From Paraburkholderia sp. BCC1884 (GTDB taxonomy: Bacteria > Pseudomonadota > Gammaproteobacteria > Burkholderiales > Burkholderiaceae): DNA of 64,000 nucleotides. The stretch covers positions 434,001 to 498,000 of the forward strand of contig NZ_CAAJGL010000068.1 of assembly GCF_900996225.1 (NCBI RefSeq), written 5' to 3'. The translations under genes and the position numbers were made by a program. Below the pieces are notes generated by a model, which saw nothing but the letters and a program-made list of their open reading frames with translations, did no database searches and was not told where the DNA came from. Below, one piece after another: positions 8,036-17,422 of this stretch. Numbering within the stretch: the stretch's first letter is position 1; every line of letters starts with the position of its first letter.

Positions 8036-9925
8036 ATGTCGAATCATGCATTGAATCCGGCGGAGGCGGCGGTGTCGCCGTTGCACGCGGCGAGTCTGCC
8101 GCGACGCTGGCTGAGAAGCTTCGATCGCGGTCTGATCGCGCTGGTCGAAGTGTGCGCGGCGGCGCTGCTGGCGGTGGAAATCGTCGTCATGTTTGCCGGC
8201 GTGGTGTGCCGCTATGTGCTGCATCAGCCGCTCGTGTGGTCGGATGAACTGGCGGGCATGCTGTTTCTGTGGCTCGCCATGCTCGGCGCCGTGCTTGCCT
8301 TGCGGCGCGGCGAACATATGCGGATGACTGCGCTGGTGAGCCGCCTGTCGCCGCAGCGGCGCGCTTTCGTCGATACGCTGGCAATCGCCGCCTCCATCGC
8401 GTTGCTCGCGCTGCTGGTCGCGCCGGCGTACGACTATGCGTCCGGCGAGATGGCCATCGTGACGCCCGCCTTGCAGGTCAGCAACGCGTGGCGTGCACTT
8501 GCTCTGCCGATCGGCGCGGTGCTGATGCTGCTGGTCGGCGTGATTCGGCTCGCCCAGGTGAGCCGCGTGCGCGACGTGCTGATCGCGCTGGCCATCGCTG
8601 CCGTGCTCGGCGCGATCGTGGTGTTTGCCGGCCCGTGGTTCCAGACGCTCGGCAAAACCAACCTCGTGATCTTCTTTGTCGGCGTGGTGGCCATCGGCAT
8701 TTTCTCAGGCGTGCCGATCGGCTTTTCGTTCGCGCTCGCGACCTTTGGTTATCTCGGTCTCTCCACCTTCACGCCGCTCGAAGTAGTGGTCGGCCGCATG
8801 GACGAGGGCATGTCGCATCTCGTGCTGCTTGCCGTGCCGCTGTTCGTCTTCCTCGGCTTGCTGATCGAAATGACGGGGATGGCGCGCGCGATGATCGAAT
8901 TTCTCGCGAGTCTCGTCGGTCATGTACACGGCGGCCTGTCGTTCGTGCTGATCGGCGCGATGTATCTGGTGTCCGGCATCTCGGGCTCGAAAGTAGCGGA
9001 CATGGCGGCCATCGCGCCCGTGCTGTTTCCCGAGATGAAAAAGCGCGGCGCCTCCGAGGGCGATCTGGTCGCGCTGCTCGCCACCACCGGCGCGCAAAGC
9101 GAAACCATCCCGCCGAGCATTGTGCTCATCACGATCGGTTCGGTCACGGGCCTGTCGATTTCCGCGCTCTTCACGGCGGGCATGTTGCCAGGCGCGGTGC
9201 TCGCGCTGATTCTGTGCGTCGTGGTGTGGTGGCGTTATCGCAAGGAGGATCTGAGCGGCGCGCAGCGTTTCAGCAAGCGCCAGATCGGCCGGCTTTTCAT
9301 CGTTTCGCTGCCGGCGCTCGCGCTGCCCTTCGTGATCCGCATGGCCGTGGTCGAAGGTGTGGCGACGGCCACCGAAGTGTCGACCATCGGCATCGCGTAT
9401 TCGATGCTGATCGGCCTGCTGGTCTATCGGCGCTTCGAATGGCGCCGCCTGGGGCGCATGCTGGTGGATGCGGCGACGCTCTCCGGCGCGATCCTGTTCA
9501 TCATCGGTTGCGCGACGGCGATGGCCTGGGCGCTCACGCAATCCGGCTTCTCGCAAGACCTCGCGCAACTGATGGGGTCGATGCCCGGCGGCGCTTACGG
9601 GTTTCTCGCGGTATCGATCGTCGTCTTCGTCATGCTCGGTAGCGTCCTCGAAGGGATCCCCGCAATCGTGTTGTTCGGGCCGCTGCTGTTTCCGATTGCG
9701 CGGCTCGCGGGCGTCCACGAGGTGCACTACGCCATCGTCGTGATCCTCTCGATGGGCGTGGGTCTATTTTCGCCGCCGTTCGGTGTCGGCTACTACTCGG
9801 CGTGTGCGATCAGCAAGGTCAATCCCGATGCCGGCATTGGTCCGATCGTCGGCTACATGGGCGCGTTGATCGTCGGGCTGTTGCTGGTCGCGGCGATTCC
9901 CTGGATCTCTATCGGTTTTCTCTGA
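8036..9925 (+). CDS. TRAP transporter fused small/large permease (DctQM)
   Basis: A 629-residue membrane protein joining a DctQ-like domain (residues about 20-165, four helices, with VWSDELAGMLFLWLAMLGA) to a DctM-like large subunit (residues about 190-629, with SGSKVADMAAIAPVL and TTGAQSETIPPSIVLI). It carries out sodium-driven uptake with the DctP-type protein encoded just upstream. A GTG at 7973 overlapping the dctP stop is possible, but the ATG at 8036 has GGAGG eight bases upstream and sits nearer the first conserved residues, so I prefer it. Confidence 0.9.
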   Translation: MSNHALNPAEAAVSPLHAASLPRRWLRSFDRGLIALVEVCAAALLAVEIVVMFAGVVCRYVLHQPLVWSDELAGMLFLWLAMLGAVLALRRGEHMRMTALVSRLSPQRRAFVDTLAIAASIALLALLVAPAYDYASGEMAIVTPALQVSNAWRALALPIGAVLMLLVGVIRLAQVSRVRDVLIALAIAAVLGAIVVFAGPWFQTLGKTNLVIFFVGVVAIGIFSGVPIGFSFALATFGYLGLSTFTPLEVVVGRMDEGMSHLVLLAVPLFVFLGLLIEMTGMARAMIEFLASLVGHVHGGLSFVLIGAMYLVSGISGSKVADMAAIAPVLFPEMKKRGASEGDLVALLATTGAQSETIPPSIVLITIGSVTGLSISALFTAGMLPGAVLALILCVVVWWRYRKEDLSGAQRFSKRQIGRLFIVSLPALALPFVIRMAVVEGVATATEVSTIGIAYSMLIGLLVYRRFEWRRLGRMLVDAATLSGAILFIIGCATAMAWALTQSGFSQDLAQLMGSMPGGAYGFLAVSIVVFVMLGSVLEGIPAIVLFGPLLFPIARLAGVHEVHYAIVVILSMGVGLFSPPFGVGYYSACAISKVNPDAGIGPIVGYMGALIVGLLLVAAIPWISIGFL

Positions 9926-10017
9926 AGTTTCGTTTCCGGTTCGGCATTCGGGCGCTGCGTTCACGCTGCGCCGGGGCGTCGCTCGTCCTTCAAATCCTGC
10001 GGCATGGGGAGAGTTTC

Positions 10018-10557
10018 ATGAGTCGTTTCTTTGGCGAAATTCGTCAGGCTGGCTATGTGGTGCGCGATATCGAAGCCGCCATGGACTACTGGAGCCGCGT
10101 GCTCGGCGTGGGCCCGTGGTTTTATAACGAGCGTGTGCCGATCGAAAACTACACGTATCGCGGGCAGTCTTACGAGGTGCATAACTCGGTGGCGCTCGCC
10201 AACTCGGGTCCCTTGCAGGTGGAGCTGATCCAGACGCGTAACGATGCGCCGTCGATGTACCGCGACTTTCTCACTGCGGGCCACACCGGGCTGCAGCACA
10301 ACGCGTACTGGACCACCTCGTTCGACGACGACCTCGCGCGCCTGCAGGAGCAGGGCTTCAAGGTCGCGATGAGCGGCGAGGTGGGCCGCAACGGCCGCTT
10401 CGTCTACTTCGACACGGAGAATCACCCCGGCACGGTGATCGAGTTGTCGGAGATCGCCGGGCCAAAAGGCAAGCTGTTCGACATGATCTATACGGCGTCG
10501 CGCGAGTGGGACGGCAGTGAGCCCGTGCGCCGCTTTCCCGATCTGACCACGTTATGA
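10018..10557 (+). CDS. VOC (glyoxalase/bleomycin-resistance fold) family protein
   Basis: A 179-residue protein with two beta-alpha-beta-beta-beta modules. It opens with GEIRQAGYVVRDIEAAMDYW and VLGVGPW, and candidate metal ligands include His in HTGLQHNAYW and Glu in VIELSE. Related enzymes are isomerases, epimerases, lyases or dioxygenases. It lies between the TRAP genes and the RuBisCO-like gene, whose start overlaps its stop (ATGA), so a step such as isomerising an acid-sugar intermediate is plausible. The exact reaction is unknown. Confidence 0.8.
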   Translation: MSRFFGEIRQAGYVVRDIEAAMDYWSRVLGVGPWFYNERVPIENYTYRGQSYEVHNSVALANSGPLQVELIQTRNDAPSMYRDFLTAGHTGLQHNAYWTTSFDDDLARLQEQGFKVAMSGEVGRNGRFVYFDTENHPGTVIELSEIAGPKGKLFDMIYTASREWDGSEPVRRFPDLTTL

Positions 10558-11852
10558 ACACGACACTTCGGCACGTCGGCCCAGACGACGCCACGCTGCA
10601 AGCCGACTATCTGATCGAGACGCCGCTCGATCCCGCGCGCGTGGCTGACATCATGGCCGGCGAGCAATCGAGCGGCACCTTCGTGCGAGTGGCCAACGAA
10701 TCCGACGCGCTGCGAGCCCGCAGTCGCGCAAACGTGCTGCGTATCGAAGAACTCGAAGCCGCGACGCGTCCGAGTTTGCCGAGCGCGTGGCTCTCGCGTT
10801 CGGACACTCCCGGCCCCTGGCGGCGCGCGCGCGTCACGCTGTCGTTTCCGCTGGCCAACATCGACGCGAATCTGCCGACGCTCGCCGCGACTGTCGCCGG
10901 CAATCTTTACGACCTCGGTGAAGTGACCGGCATGCGTCTGTTGTCGCTGCGGTTGCCGGCTTCGTATCGCGCGCGTTTCGAACTGCCGCGTCACGGCGTG
11001 GCCGGCACGCGCGCGTTGACGCAGGTCGCGGATCGACCTTTGATCGGCACGATCATCAAGCCGAACGTCGGGCTGAGCGCGGGCGAAACGGCTGCGCTGG
11101 TGCGCCAGTTGTGCGAGGCAGGCGTCGACTTCATCAAGGACGATGAAGTGTGCGCCAATCCCGCGCACGCGCCGCTTGCGGAGCGCGTGCGCGCGGTGAT
11201 GGCCGAAGTGCGCGGCTATCGCGAACGCAGCGGCCGGCCGGTGATGGTCGCGTTCAACATTACCGACGACCTCGATGCCATGCGTGGTCACGCAGATTTC
11301 GTCGAGAAAGAGGGTGGCAGTTGTGTGATGGCGAGCATCAACTGGTGCGGCTTTTCCGCGATCCAGACGCTGCGACGTGCCACGCCCCTCGTCCTGCATG
11401 CGCATCGAAATGGCTACGGCATGATGTCGCGCGATCCGTCGCTCGGCATGTCTTTTCAGGCGTATCAGACGCTATGGCGCCTGACGGGCGTCGACCATAT
11501 GCACGTGCATGGTCTCGGCGGGAAATTCGCACAGAGCGACACCGAAGTGATCGAGTCGGCGCGCGATTGTGCGACGCCGCTCACCGCCGATCATGCCGAC
11601 ACGGTGATGCCGGCGTTTTCATCGGGCCAGTGGGCCGGCACGGTGCCGGCGACATTCGAAGCGGTGCACTCCACCGACCTGCTATTCATGTCGGGCGGCG
11701 GCATTCTCGCGCATCCCGATGGACCGGCGGCGGGCGTCACGAGCGTGCGCCAGGCCTGGGCCGCCGTGCAGTCCGGTAGTTCGCTCACGGCATTCGCGCA
11801 ACACATGCCGGAATTGCGACGCGCACTGGCATTCTTCGGCGGCCACCCGTGA
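10554..11852 (+). CDS. RuBisCO-like protein (form IV), OiaX-like candidate
   Basis: A 432-residue RuBisCO large-chain homologue. The catalytic framework is partly kept: GTIIKPNVGLS (Lys169, equivalent to Lys175, with the second Lys replaced by Asn), the carbamylation segment FIKDDE (Lys195), HAHRNGYG (His284, Arg285) and GLGGKFAQ (Lys324, loop 6). A form IV protein is expected to catalyse an enolisation or decarboxylation rather than carbon fixation. The partner DUF1537 kinase directly downstream (GTGA overlap) matches the 3-oxo-isoapionate branch of apiose catabolism, where such a protein acts on the kinase product. The pathway assignment is inference. Confidence 0.85.
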   Translation: MNTTLRHVGPDDATLQADYLIETPLDPARVADIMAGEQSSGTFVRVANESDALRARSRANVLRIEELEAATRPSLPSAWLSRSDTPGPWRRARVTLSFPLANIDANLPTLAATVAGNLYDLGEVTGMRLLSLRLPASYRARFELPRHGVAGTRALTQVADRPLIGTIIKPNVGLSAGETAALVRQLCEAGVDFIKDDEVCANPAHAPLAERVRAVMAEVRGYRERSGRPVMVAFNITDDLDAMRGHADFVEKEGGSCVMASINWCGFSAIQTLRRATPLVLHAHRNGYGMMSRDPSLGMSFQAYQTLWRLTGVDHMHVHGLGGKFAQSDTEVIESARDCATPLTADHADTVMPAFSSGQWAGTVPATFEAVHSTDLLFMSGGGILAHPDGPAAGVTSVRQAWAAVQSGSSLTAFAQHMPELRRALAFFGGHP

Positions 11853-13243
11853 GCACGACTCTGCGCAGCGAACCATCTGGCCATCACGCGCCCGATTACG
11901 CGTTCTACGGCGACGACTTTACCGGCGCGACCGACACGCTCGCGCATCTGGCCCGCGCCGGTTTGCGCACCATGCTGTTCTTCGCGCCACCCGACGCCGC
12001 GCGCCTTTCGACGTTGGGCCAACTCGACGCGCTCGGCGTGGCGGGCGCTGCCCGCACGATGTCGAACGAGGCGCAGCAACATGAGCTTGCCCGCGTGGGC
12101 GCCGCATTGGCCGCGCTTGGCGCGCGCGTGATGCACTATAAGGTCTGCTCGACGTTCGACAGCGCGCCGCATGTCGGCAGTATCGGCGTGGCGATTCGGA
12201 CTTTGCGTGAGTATTGCGGGAGTGAATTCGTCGCGGTGGTCGGCGGACAACCGGACTTGCGTCGCTATTGCTTATTCGGCGAGCTGTTTGCCGCAGCGGG
12301 CGCGGACGACGACGCGCGGGCCATCTACCGCATCGACCGTCATCCGACGATGAGCCGTCATCCCGTGACGCCGATGAACGAAGCAGACCTGCGTGTGCAT
12401 TTGCAGCGCCAGGGTCTGGACAATATTCAATCGATCGACTGGCGATGCTACGCGGCGGGCGACGACGCATTGCAATCCGAGGTCAGCCGACGACTCGATT
12501 CGAAACCCGACGCCTTGTTGTTCGATGTGCTGGACGACTCGCATCTGAGAATGATCGGCCGGGTAATCGCGCATCGTTCGGCCACCTCGGCGCCGCTCCT
12601 CGTTGTGGGCGCAAGCAGCGTAGCGCGCGCCTATGCGTTGGCACGGATGGACACGCCTGCCGTCGAGTCCGGGACGGCAGCGTTGTCGTGTGTTCCGCTG
12701 GCGCCCGCGCGCGGTCCGGTGTTCGTGCTGGCAGGCAGCCTCTCGCCGCTGACCGAAGTGCAGATCGCAGCCGCGCGTTCTTATCTGCGTGTCGAACTGG
12801 ACCCGCAGAAAATGACCGGCGCGAACGCCACCGACTATCTGGCCACACGCCTCGCCGCGATTGCGGGGCCGCTGCGCGATGGCCGCAATGTGCTGGCCTT
12901 CACGACACGTCGCCCGGCGCAAATCAGGGTAGCAGAGCGCGCACTGCCGCAACTCGCGCACGCGTGTGCGTCTTTGTTGCAACAGGTGCTGGCAACGGTG
13001 AAGCTGCACCGCATCGGCATTGCAGGCGGCGACACTTCGAGCATCGCCGTGCGCTCGCTCGATGCGTGGGGCTTGTCGTATTTCGCGCCGCTGTCGGCGG
13101 GTGTGACCGTGTGCCGCCTTCATGCGGATCGTGCGGAGCTGAACGGGATGGAGATCATGCTCAAGGGCGGCCAGATGGGCGGCCCCGAGCTATTCGAACA
13201 GCTTCTCGCGGGCCATCAGCACGGCGAAGCTGGCAACGTCTAA
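11849..13243 (+). CDS. DUF1537 acid-sugar kinase (OiaK-like candidate)
   Basis: A 464-residue member of the four-carbon acid sugar kinase family. The N-terminal domain begins with YAFYGDDFTGATDTL, the substrate-side motif. The C-terminal nucleotide-binding domain has GIAGGDTSSIAV near residue 390 and LKGGQMGGPE near residue 435. Known members phosphorylate erythronate, threonate, 3-oxo-tetronate or 3-oxo-isoapionate. Translation starts at a GTG overlapping the stop of the RuBisCO-like gene, implying translational coupling, and the product probably feeds that enzyme. The last four bases overlap the convergent SDR gene. Confidence 0.87.
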   Translation: MSTTLRSEPSGHHAPDYAFYGDDFTGATDTLAHLARAGLRTMLFFAPPDAARLSTLGQLDALGVAGAARTMSNEAQQHELARVGAALAALGARVMHYKVCSTFDSAPHVGSIGVAIRTLREYCGSEFVAVVGGQPDLRRYCLFGELFAAAGADDDARAIYRIDRHPTMSRHPVTPMNEADLRVHLQRQGLDNIQSIDWRCYAAGDDALQSEVSRRLDSKPDALLFDVLDDSHLRMIGRVIAHRSATSAPLLVVGASSVARAYALARMDTPAVESGTAALSCVPLAPARGPVFVLAGSLSPLTEVQIAAARSYLRVELDPQKMTGANATDYLATRLAAIAGPLRDGRNVLAFTTRRPAQIRVAERALPQLAHACASLLQQVLATVKLHRIGIAGGDTSSIAVRSLDAWGLSYFAPLSAGVTVCRLHADRAELNGMEIMLKGGQMGGPELFEQLLAGHQHGEAGNV

Positions 13244-14040
13244 CCGTTGTCGGCGAAACCGGGGTACAAGGTCATGCCGCCGTCGACGAACAAGGTCGTG
13301 CCCACGACATAGTCGCTTTCATCGGACGCCAGCCAGACGGCGGCTTTGCCGATATCCTCGGCTTCACCGACGCGGCCATAGGGAATCAGTTGCAATAATT
13401 TCTTGAGCGCGGTTTCCGTATCCCACGCGTCCTTGTTGATCGGCGTGCGGATCGCGCCCGGCGCGATCGAATTGACGCGTATGCGCTCCGGCGCGACTTC
13501 CTGCGCGAGAGACTTCATGAACATCTGAATGCCGCCTTTGGACGCGGCGTAATTGACGTGTCCGGCCCACGGAATCACCTCGTGTACCGAGCTCATACAA
13601 ATGATTTTGCCGAGCGCTTTCGAGATCGCTCGCGGACCACGTCGGCGGAATTCTTTCACTGCGGCTTGTGCGCTGAGGAATTGGCCTGTTAGATTGGTGG
13701 CCAGCACCGTCTGCCAATCTTCCAGCGTCATGTCGGCGAACGCGGCATCTTTTTGTACGCCCGAATTCGCGATGACGATGTCGACCGTCTCGAAGCGCTC
13801 ACGGCAGGCATCGAACAGGTGTTCAACCTGAGCGGGATCGGATACGTCGGCTTGCACGGCGAGCGCGGCGCCGCCGCCTTGCACGATTTCGTCAGCGAGC
13901 TTCTCCGCCGCTTCGGCATGCGAATGATAATTCAGCACCACCGCAGCGCCTGCTTCCGCCAACGATCGTGCGACGCCATAGCCGATGCCGGAACTGGCAC
14001 CCGTCACCAGCGCGACCTGATTCTCGAGTAACTTTTCCAT
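13240..14040 (-). CDS. Short-chain dehydrogenase/reductase, glucose 1-dehydrogenase-like
   Basis: A 266-residue classical SDR: TGASSGIGYG (Rossmann glycines, residues about 12-21), ANSG (NNAG equivalent), the catalytic Ser in CMSSVHE, YAASK with Tyr and Lys, and a C-terminal end VVGTTLFVDGGMTL. It would oxidise a sugar or polyol with NAD(P)+. The ATG at 14040 has AGGAAA upstream; a longer open frame in front is not SDR-like. It converges with the kinase gene with a four-base overlap, so it has its own promoter but may serve the same acid-sugar pathway, for example by oxidising the free sugar. Confidence 0.9.
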   Translation of the reverse strand: MEKLLENQVALVTGASSGIGYGVARSLAEAGAAVVLNYHSHAEAAEKLADEIVQGGGAALAVQADVSDPAQVEHLFDACRERFETVDIVIANSGVQKDAAFADMTLEDWQTVLATNLTGQFLSAQAAVKEFRRRGPRAISKALGKIICMSSVHEVIPWAGHVNYAASKGGIQMFMKSLAQEVAPERIRVNSIAPGAIRTPINKDAWDTETALKKLLQLIPYGRVGEAEDIGKAAVWLASDESDYVVGTTLFVDGGMTLYPGFADNG

Positions 14041-14201
14041 CGGTTTTCCTGTCGTGACAAATTCAATCGGCTGTCGGTCATCCACATGACGAGGCCGCCG
14101 GATATCGGGCATTGAAATGCTTCGATATCCGGCGGCCGCCCCGGTCAGACAGCATGACCCGGTGTGGCGAACCGCCAGCGGTTCGCTCTGAAACGCGTCG
14201 G

Positions 14202-14357
14202 CTATATGACGCCGACGACCAGCAGGACGATCACCACAATCACCACGATGCCGAGACCGCCGGTAGGCGCATAACCCCACGAACGGCTATGCGGCCACGT
14301 CGGAAACGCGCCGATGAGGAGAAGGATCAGCACAATCAGAAGAATAGTTCCCAACAT
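14202..14357 (-). CDS. DUF3309 small membrane protein
   Basis: A 51-residue protein with two hydrophobic segments (LGTILLIVLILLLIGAFP and GLGIVVIVVIVLLVVGVI) around the motif WPHSRSWGYAPTGG, typical of DUF3309. The ATG at 14357 has GGAGGT seven bases upstream. Family members are inner-membrane proteins of unknown role, often linked with stress responses. Confidence 0.8.
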   Translation of the reverse strand: MLGTILLIVLILLLIGAFPTWPHSRSWGYAPTGGLGIVVIVVIVLLVVGVI

Positions 14358-14521
14358 ATTAATGACCTCCGCTTGGTTGACAGGACCTGCCTTTACGACA
14401 GCCACGCTATATCCGTCTTGCGACGAACCTGCGAAAAGCAATATCGATGCTCTCATTTAGCAAACGGTGTGCCCAGGCGTTAGCCACGCATGGAAGCTGT
14501 TTGAAACAGAGCGGTGTCCGG

Positions 14522-15754
14522 TCATACAGCCATGGCGCGCGCCGCATTCATACGCGATGTCACGAGATCCGCCGCCAGAGCGACGACGAGCGCGCTTGCA
14601 CCACAGGTAAAAATCAGCGCGTAATCGTTGTGTGAATGTGAGAAGAGATACGAGTAGCCATAGCCGCCGAGCGCCTGGAAGAGCGCGAATGCGGTCGTCG
14701 CCCGACTCCATGCGGCGCGTTGCTCCGTGTGATCGTGAGGCATGAGTTCGTGAATGCGGCCTAAAACCAGCGGCACGATGCCCACGGTGAACACGCCGAG
14801 AATCACTGTCGCCGTGGCCAACGCCCATGCATTGCCCGAGAGCGCGAGCAGCGCAACGGCGGTTGCCTGCAGAAACAGCGCAACACGATACGCCTTGCCG
14901 AAGCCGATGCGATGAGCCACGTTTGCACAAATCACCGGACCCAGAATCGCGGCAAGGCCATACAACACCCAGTAGTGCGCGCCGATCGCCGCGCCTTGTC
15001 CGAGGCCGCGCGCCACGTAGTCGACTAACAGCACCATCGCCGGCACGATTCCGAGTGCGTTGGCCGCGTACTGCGCGTACAGCACACGCAACGTCAGTCC
15101 GTGATGGCGCGCGCCGGGATGTTCGCCGGCCGGCACGAGCGGCACGGGCGGGTTGGACGACGGCCAGCCGAACCAGCTCACCACGGTCAGCACCAGCGCC
15201 ACGACGCCAAGTCCGATCCACGTAGTCTGCAGACCATAGTGCAGCAATTGCGGAATCAGCGTGCCCGATGCCGCGATGCCGAGTCCCAGACCGAGAAAGA
15301 TCATGCCGCTGACGAAGCCGCGACGCGCAGCGGGAATGTGCGGAAGAATCGACGTTGCCACTAGCACCATGATTGCGCCGCCGGAAATGCCCGACAGTAG
15401 GCGCCAGGTGAAGAACCAGCCGATCGACAGCGGAAACGCGCAGGCGAAGAACGCGGCGGTGACGACCGTCATCAGAATGCGCAACGCGGTGCGATTCGAG
15501 AGCGCCGCTGCCAGCGGCCGGCCGATCAATGCGCCGGCCAGATAGCCGGCAAAATTCGCCGCGCCAAGCGTCACCGCTTGCGACGACGTGAACCAGTGTG
15601 CCTGGATGAGTGAAGGAATCAAAGGCGTGTACGCAAAGCGCGCGAGGCCGATGGCGACAAGACTCCCGCACAGGCCGGCGAGCATGGCGAAGCGCGCGCG
15701 GGCATCGAGTGAAACGGGCTTGGCCGAGTCTAAAGAGGCAGGTGTTGCGGACAT
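14522..15754 (-). CDS. MFS transporter, YbfB/YjiJ type
   Basis: A 410-residue, 12-helix permease with IGLARFAYTPLIPSL near residue 35 and FAGYLAGALIGRPLA near residue 70. It is the same branch as the gene at 3273-4508 but clearly diverged. It follows the TetR gene on the same strand after an 84-base gap, so the two probably form an operon under the palindromic operator at 16485-16533. That arrangement suggests inducible export or uptake of a small molecule sensed by the regulator. The start has AAAGGAA upstream. Confidence 0.88.
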   Translation of the reverse strand: MSATPASLDSAKPVSLDARARFAMLAGLCGSLVAIGLARFAYTPLIPSLIQAHWFTSSQAVTLGAANFAGYLAGALIGRPLAAALSNRTALRILMTVVTAAFFACAFPLSIGWFFTWRLLSGISGGAIMVLVATSILPHIPAARRGFVSGMIFLGLGLGIAASGTLIPQLLHYGLQTTWIGLGVVALVLTVVSWFGWPSSNPPVPLVPAGEHPGARHHGLTLRVLYAQYAANALGIVPAMVLLVDYVARGLGQGAAIGAHYWVLYGLAAILGPVICANVAHRIGFGKAYRVALFLQATAVALLALSGNAWALATATVILGVFTVGIVPLVLGRIHELMPHDHTEQRAAWSRATTAFALFQALGGYGYSYLFSHSHNDYALIFTCGASALVVALAADLVTSRMNAARAMAV

Positions 15755-15838
15755 GACGATTCCTTTACCGGCGCGCGCAGGGTAGCGTCGCCGGATATCG
15801 GTGAAAAAAGAAGGCGTGCGCCCGTGCGGACGCGAGGC

Positions 15839-16453
15839 TCAGATGCCGGTGTCTTGCACCGGTAGCGGCGGCAGGCCGAGCAGTGACAGCGCCGGCGCGA
15901 CTGCGCTGGTGAGCAGCGCATGCTGCGGACTCGCCCGCGCGAGCACACGCACGCCGATCAAGGTGGCGAGCAGGTGGGTGGCGACATCGTCGGCGGCGAC
16001 CTGAACGGCGATTTCGCCGCTGTCTTGACCCGCTTCGAGGCAGCGCCTGAAAAACGCGCGGATTTCCTCGAGTTCGACGGCGACGGTAGCGCGAAACGCT
16101 TCATCGTCCGATGAAACTTCCAGCGCCGAATTGACTAGCATGCAGCCGCGTTTGTCCGGGTCGGCGAGCGACCGTTCGATGATTTCGTGAAAGAACGCCG
16201 TGATGCGCTGTGCGGGCGACAGCGTCTGTTCCAGCCGGCTGATACGCGCGCGCACCGTGGTGTCGATGTAGTACTCCAGCGCGCGCAGATATAAACCGCG
16301 TTTGTCGCCGAATGCGTTGTAGAGGCTCGGTTGCGTGAGGCCGGTCGATTTGACCAGCTCGCGCGTGGAGGTTGCCTCGTAGCCTTTATTCCAGAAGGCC
16401 GCGCTAGCTGCTTCGAGCACTTGTTGCTCGTCGAATCCGCGGGGTCGTGCCAT
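15839..16453 (-). CDS. TetR/AcrR family transcriptional regulator
   Basis: A 204-residue repressor. The helix-turn-helix occupies residues about 9-50 (FDEQQVLEAASAAFWNKGY, then STRELVKSTGLTQPSLYNAF). The C-terminal domain is a helical ligand-binding domain with the segment DPDKRGCMLVNSALE known from the AcrR/NemR-like branch. The ATG at 16453 has GAAGGA upstream. The perfect inverted repeat in front of it is the obvious autoregulatory operator, and the MFS gene downstream is the likely co-regulated target. Confidence 0.88.
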   Translation of the reverse strand: MARPRGFDEQQVLEAASAAFWNKGYEATSTRELVKSTGLTQPSLYNAFGDKRGLYLRALEYYIDTTVRARISRLEQTLSPAQRITAFFHEIIERSLADPDKRGCMLVNSALEVSSDDEAFRATVAVELEEIRAFFRRCLEAGQDSGEIAVQVAADDVATHLLATLIGVRVLARASPQHALLTSAVAPALSLLGLPPLPVQDTGI

Positions 16454-16484
16454 GAGAGTGTCCTTCGTGCGTGAACGCGCATCA

Positions 16485-16533
16485 TTCTGTATCAATCGAT
16501 ATAGAAATGGATTATATATCGATTGATACAGAA
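16485..16533. promoter_or_regulatory. TetR-type operator, perfect 19-base inverted repeat
   Basis: The left arm TTCTGTATCAATCGATATA (16485-16503) and the right arm TATATCGATTGATACAGAA (16515-16533) are exact reverse complements around an 11-base spacer. Each arm itself contains a smaller dyad (TATC....GATA), so two repressor dimers could bind side by side. It lies 32 bases upstream of the tetR start. Confidence 0.85.
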
Positions 16534-16584
16534 CGCAAGCGGTTTGGAAGGATGCGGCAGACCCGGTCTGGCAGCGCTTCGAAC

Positions 16585-17253
16585 TCAGACTTCGAGAATC
16601 CGGAATCGCCGCAGGGTGTCGATCTGAAACTGCAGGCAACACGCCCGGTATTCGCGGCACACGCTCTCGGCCGTCGCGCCGTCACCGGCGCGGATCGCGT
16701 CGACGATCTCGCGGTGCCGCGCGGCCGGCAGGTCGGCTAATGCGGTCAGGCGTAGTGTCAGGTCGCGGACGCGGCGAATCTGGTCCCAGCACTCGTTCAC
16801 GATCTGCGTGAGCCGCGGGTTCCCGCCCAGTTTCAGCAGGTGCGAATAAAAGGCTTCGTCGGCGATGGCCCAGGCATCGAGGTCGTTCCTGCTGTCCGCG
16901 CGATCCATCGCATTGCAGGCCTGATCGAAGGGCGCGAGGTCTTTGACGCGCAGATTCGCCGCCGCGACGACGCCCGCCGCCGTGGCTTCGAGACTGGTTT
17001 GCACCTGGTTGATTTCTTCGATATCCGCGAGCGAAACCTGGCGCACGCGAATGCCGTGACGCGGCACGATCTGCAGCAGGTTTTCCTTCTGCAGTCGAAC
17101 CAGCGCCTCGCGCACGGGCGTGCGGCTCACGCCGAACAGACTCACCAGGTCGCGTTCGAGCAACTGCATGCCAGGACGAAACTCGTTGCTGAGAATTTTG
17201 GTGCGCAGCTGGAGGTACACCGAATCGGTGGATTTTTCGCGCAGCGTGGTCAT
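16585..17253 (-). CDS. GntR family regulator, FadR/FCD subfamily
   Basis: A 222-residue regulator. Winged helix in residues about 8-75 (YLQLRTKILSNEFRPGMQLLERDLVSLFGVSRTPVREAL split over the two recognition parts), FCD sensor domain in residues about 85-215 with metal-ligand type residues in DEAFYSHLLKLGGNPRL. FCD proteins usually sense organic acids. It stands alone between tetR and the glutaredoxin-DinB gene, so the target is unclear. The sequence resembles the second GntR gene at 19349. Confidence 0.9.
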   Translation of the reverse strand: MTTLREKSTDSVYLQLRTKILSNEFRPGMQLLERDLVSLFGVSRTPVREALVRLQKENLLQIVPRHGIRVRQVSLADIEEINQVQTSLEATAAGVVAAANLRVKDLAPFDQACNAMDRADSRNDLDAWAIADEAFYSHLLKLGGNPRLTQIVNECWDQIRRVRDLTLRLTALADLPAARHREIVDAIRAGDGATAESVCREYRACCLQFQIDTLRRFRILEV

Positions 17254-17422
17254 GTGTTTCTGTCTCGCCGACGGGTTGAAGGCGATTCTGCCACGCTGAC
17301 GCGAAAGAGGGGATGAGTTTTATAACCTGCACCTGCCGGCGAGATCCCTCATTCCCGCCGTGCCGGATTGCCAGTTAATATTGGAAATGGAAATGGCCCC
17401 GCCGCAAATCCTGAAGCTTGAC

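Noticed and set aside
8269..9642. 457-codon open frame inside the TRAP permease gene
   Set aside because: Arg-rich shadow in another frame of a well-supported DctQM gene.
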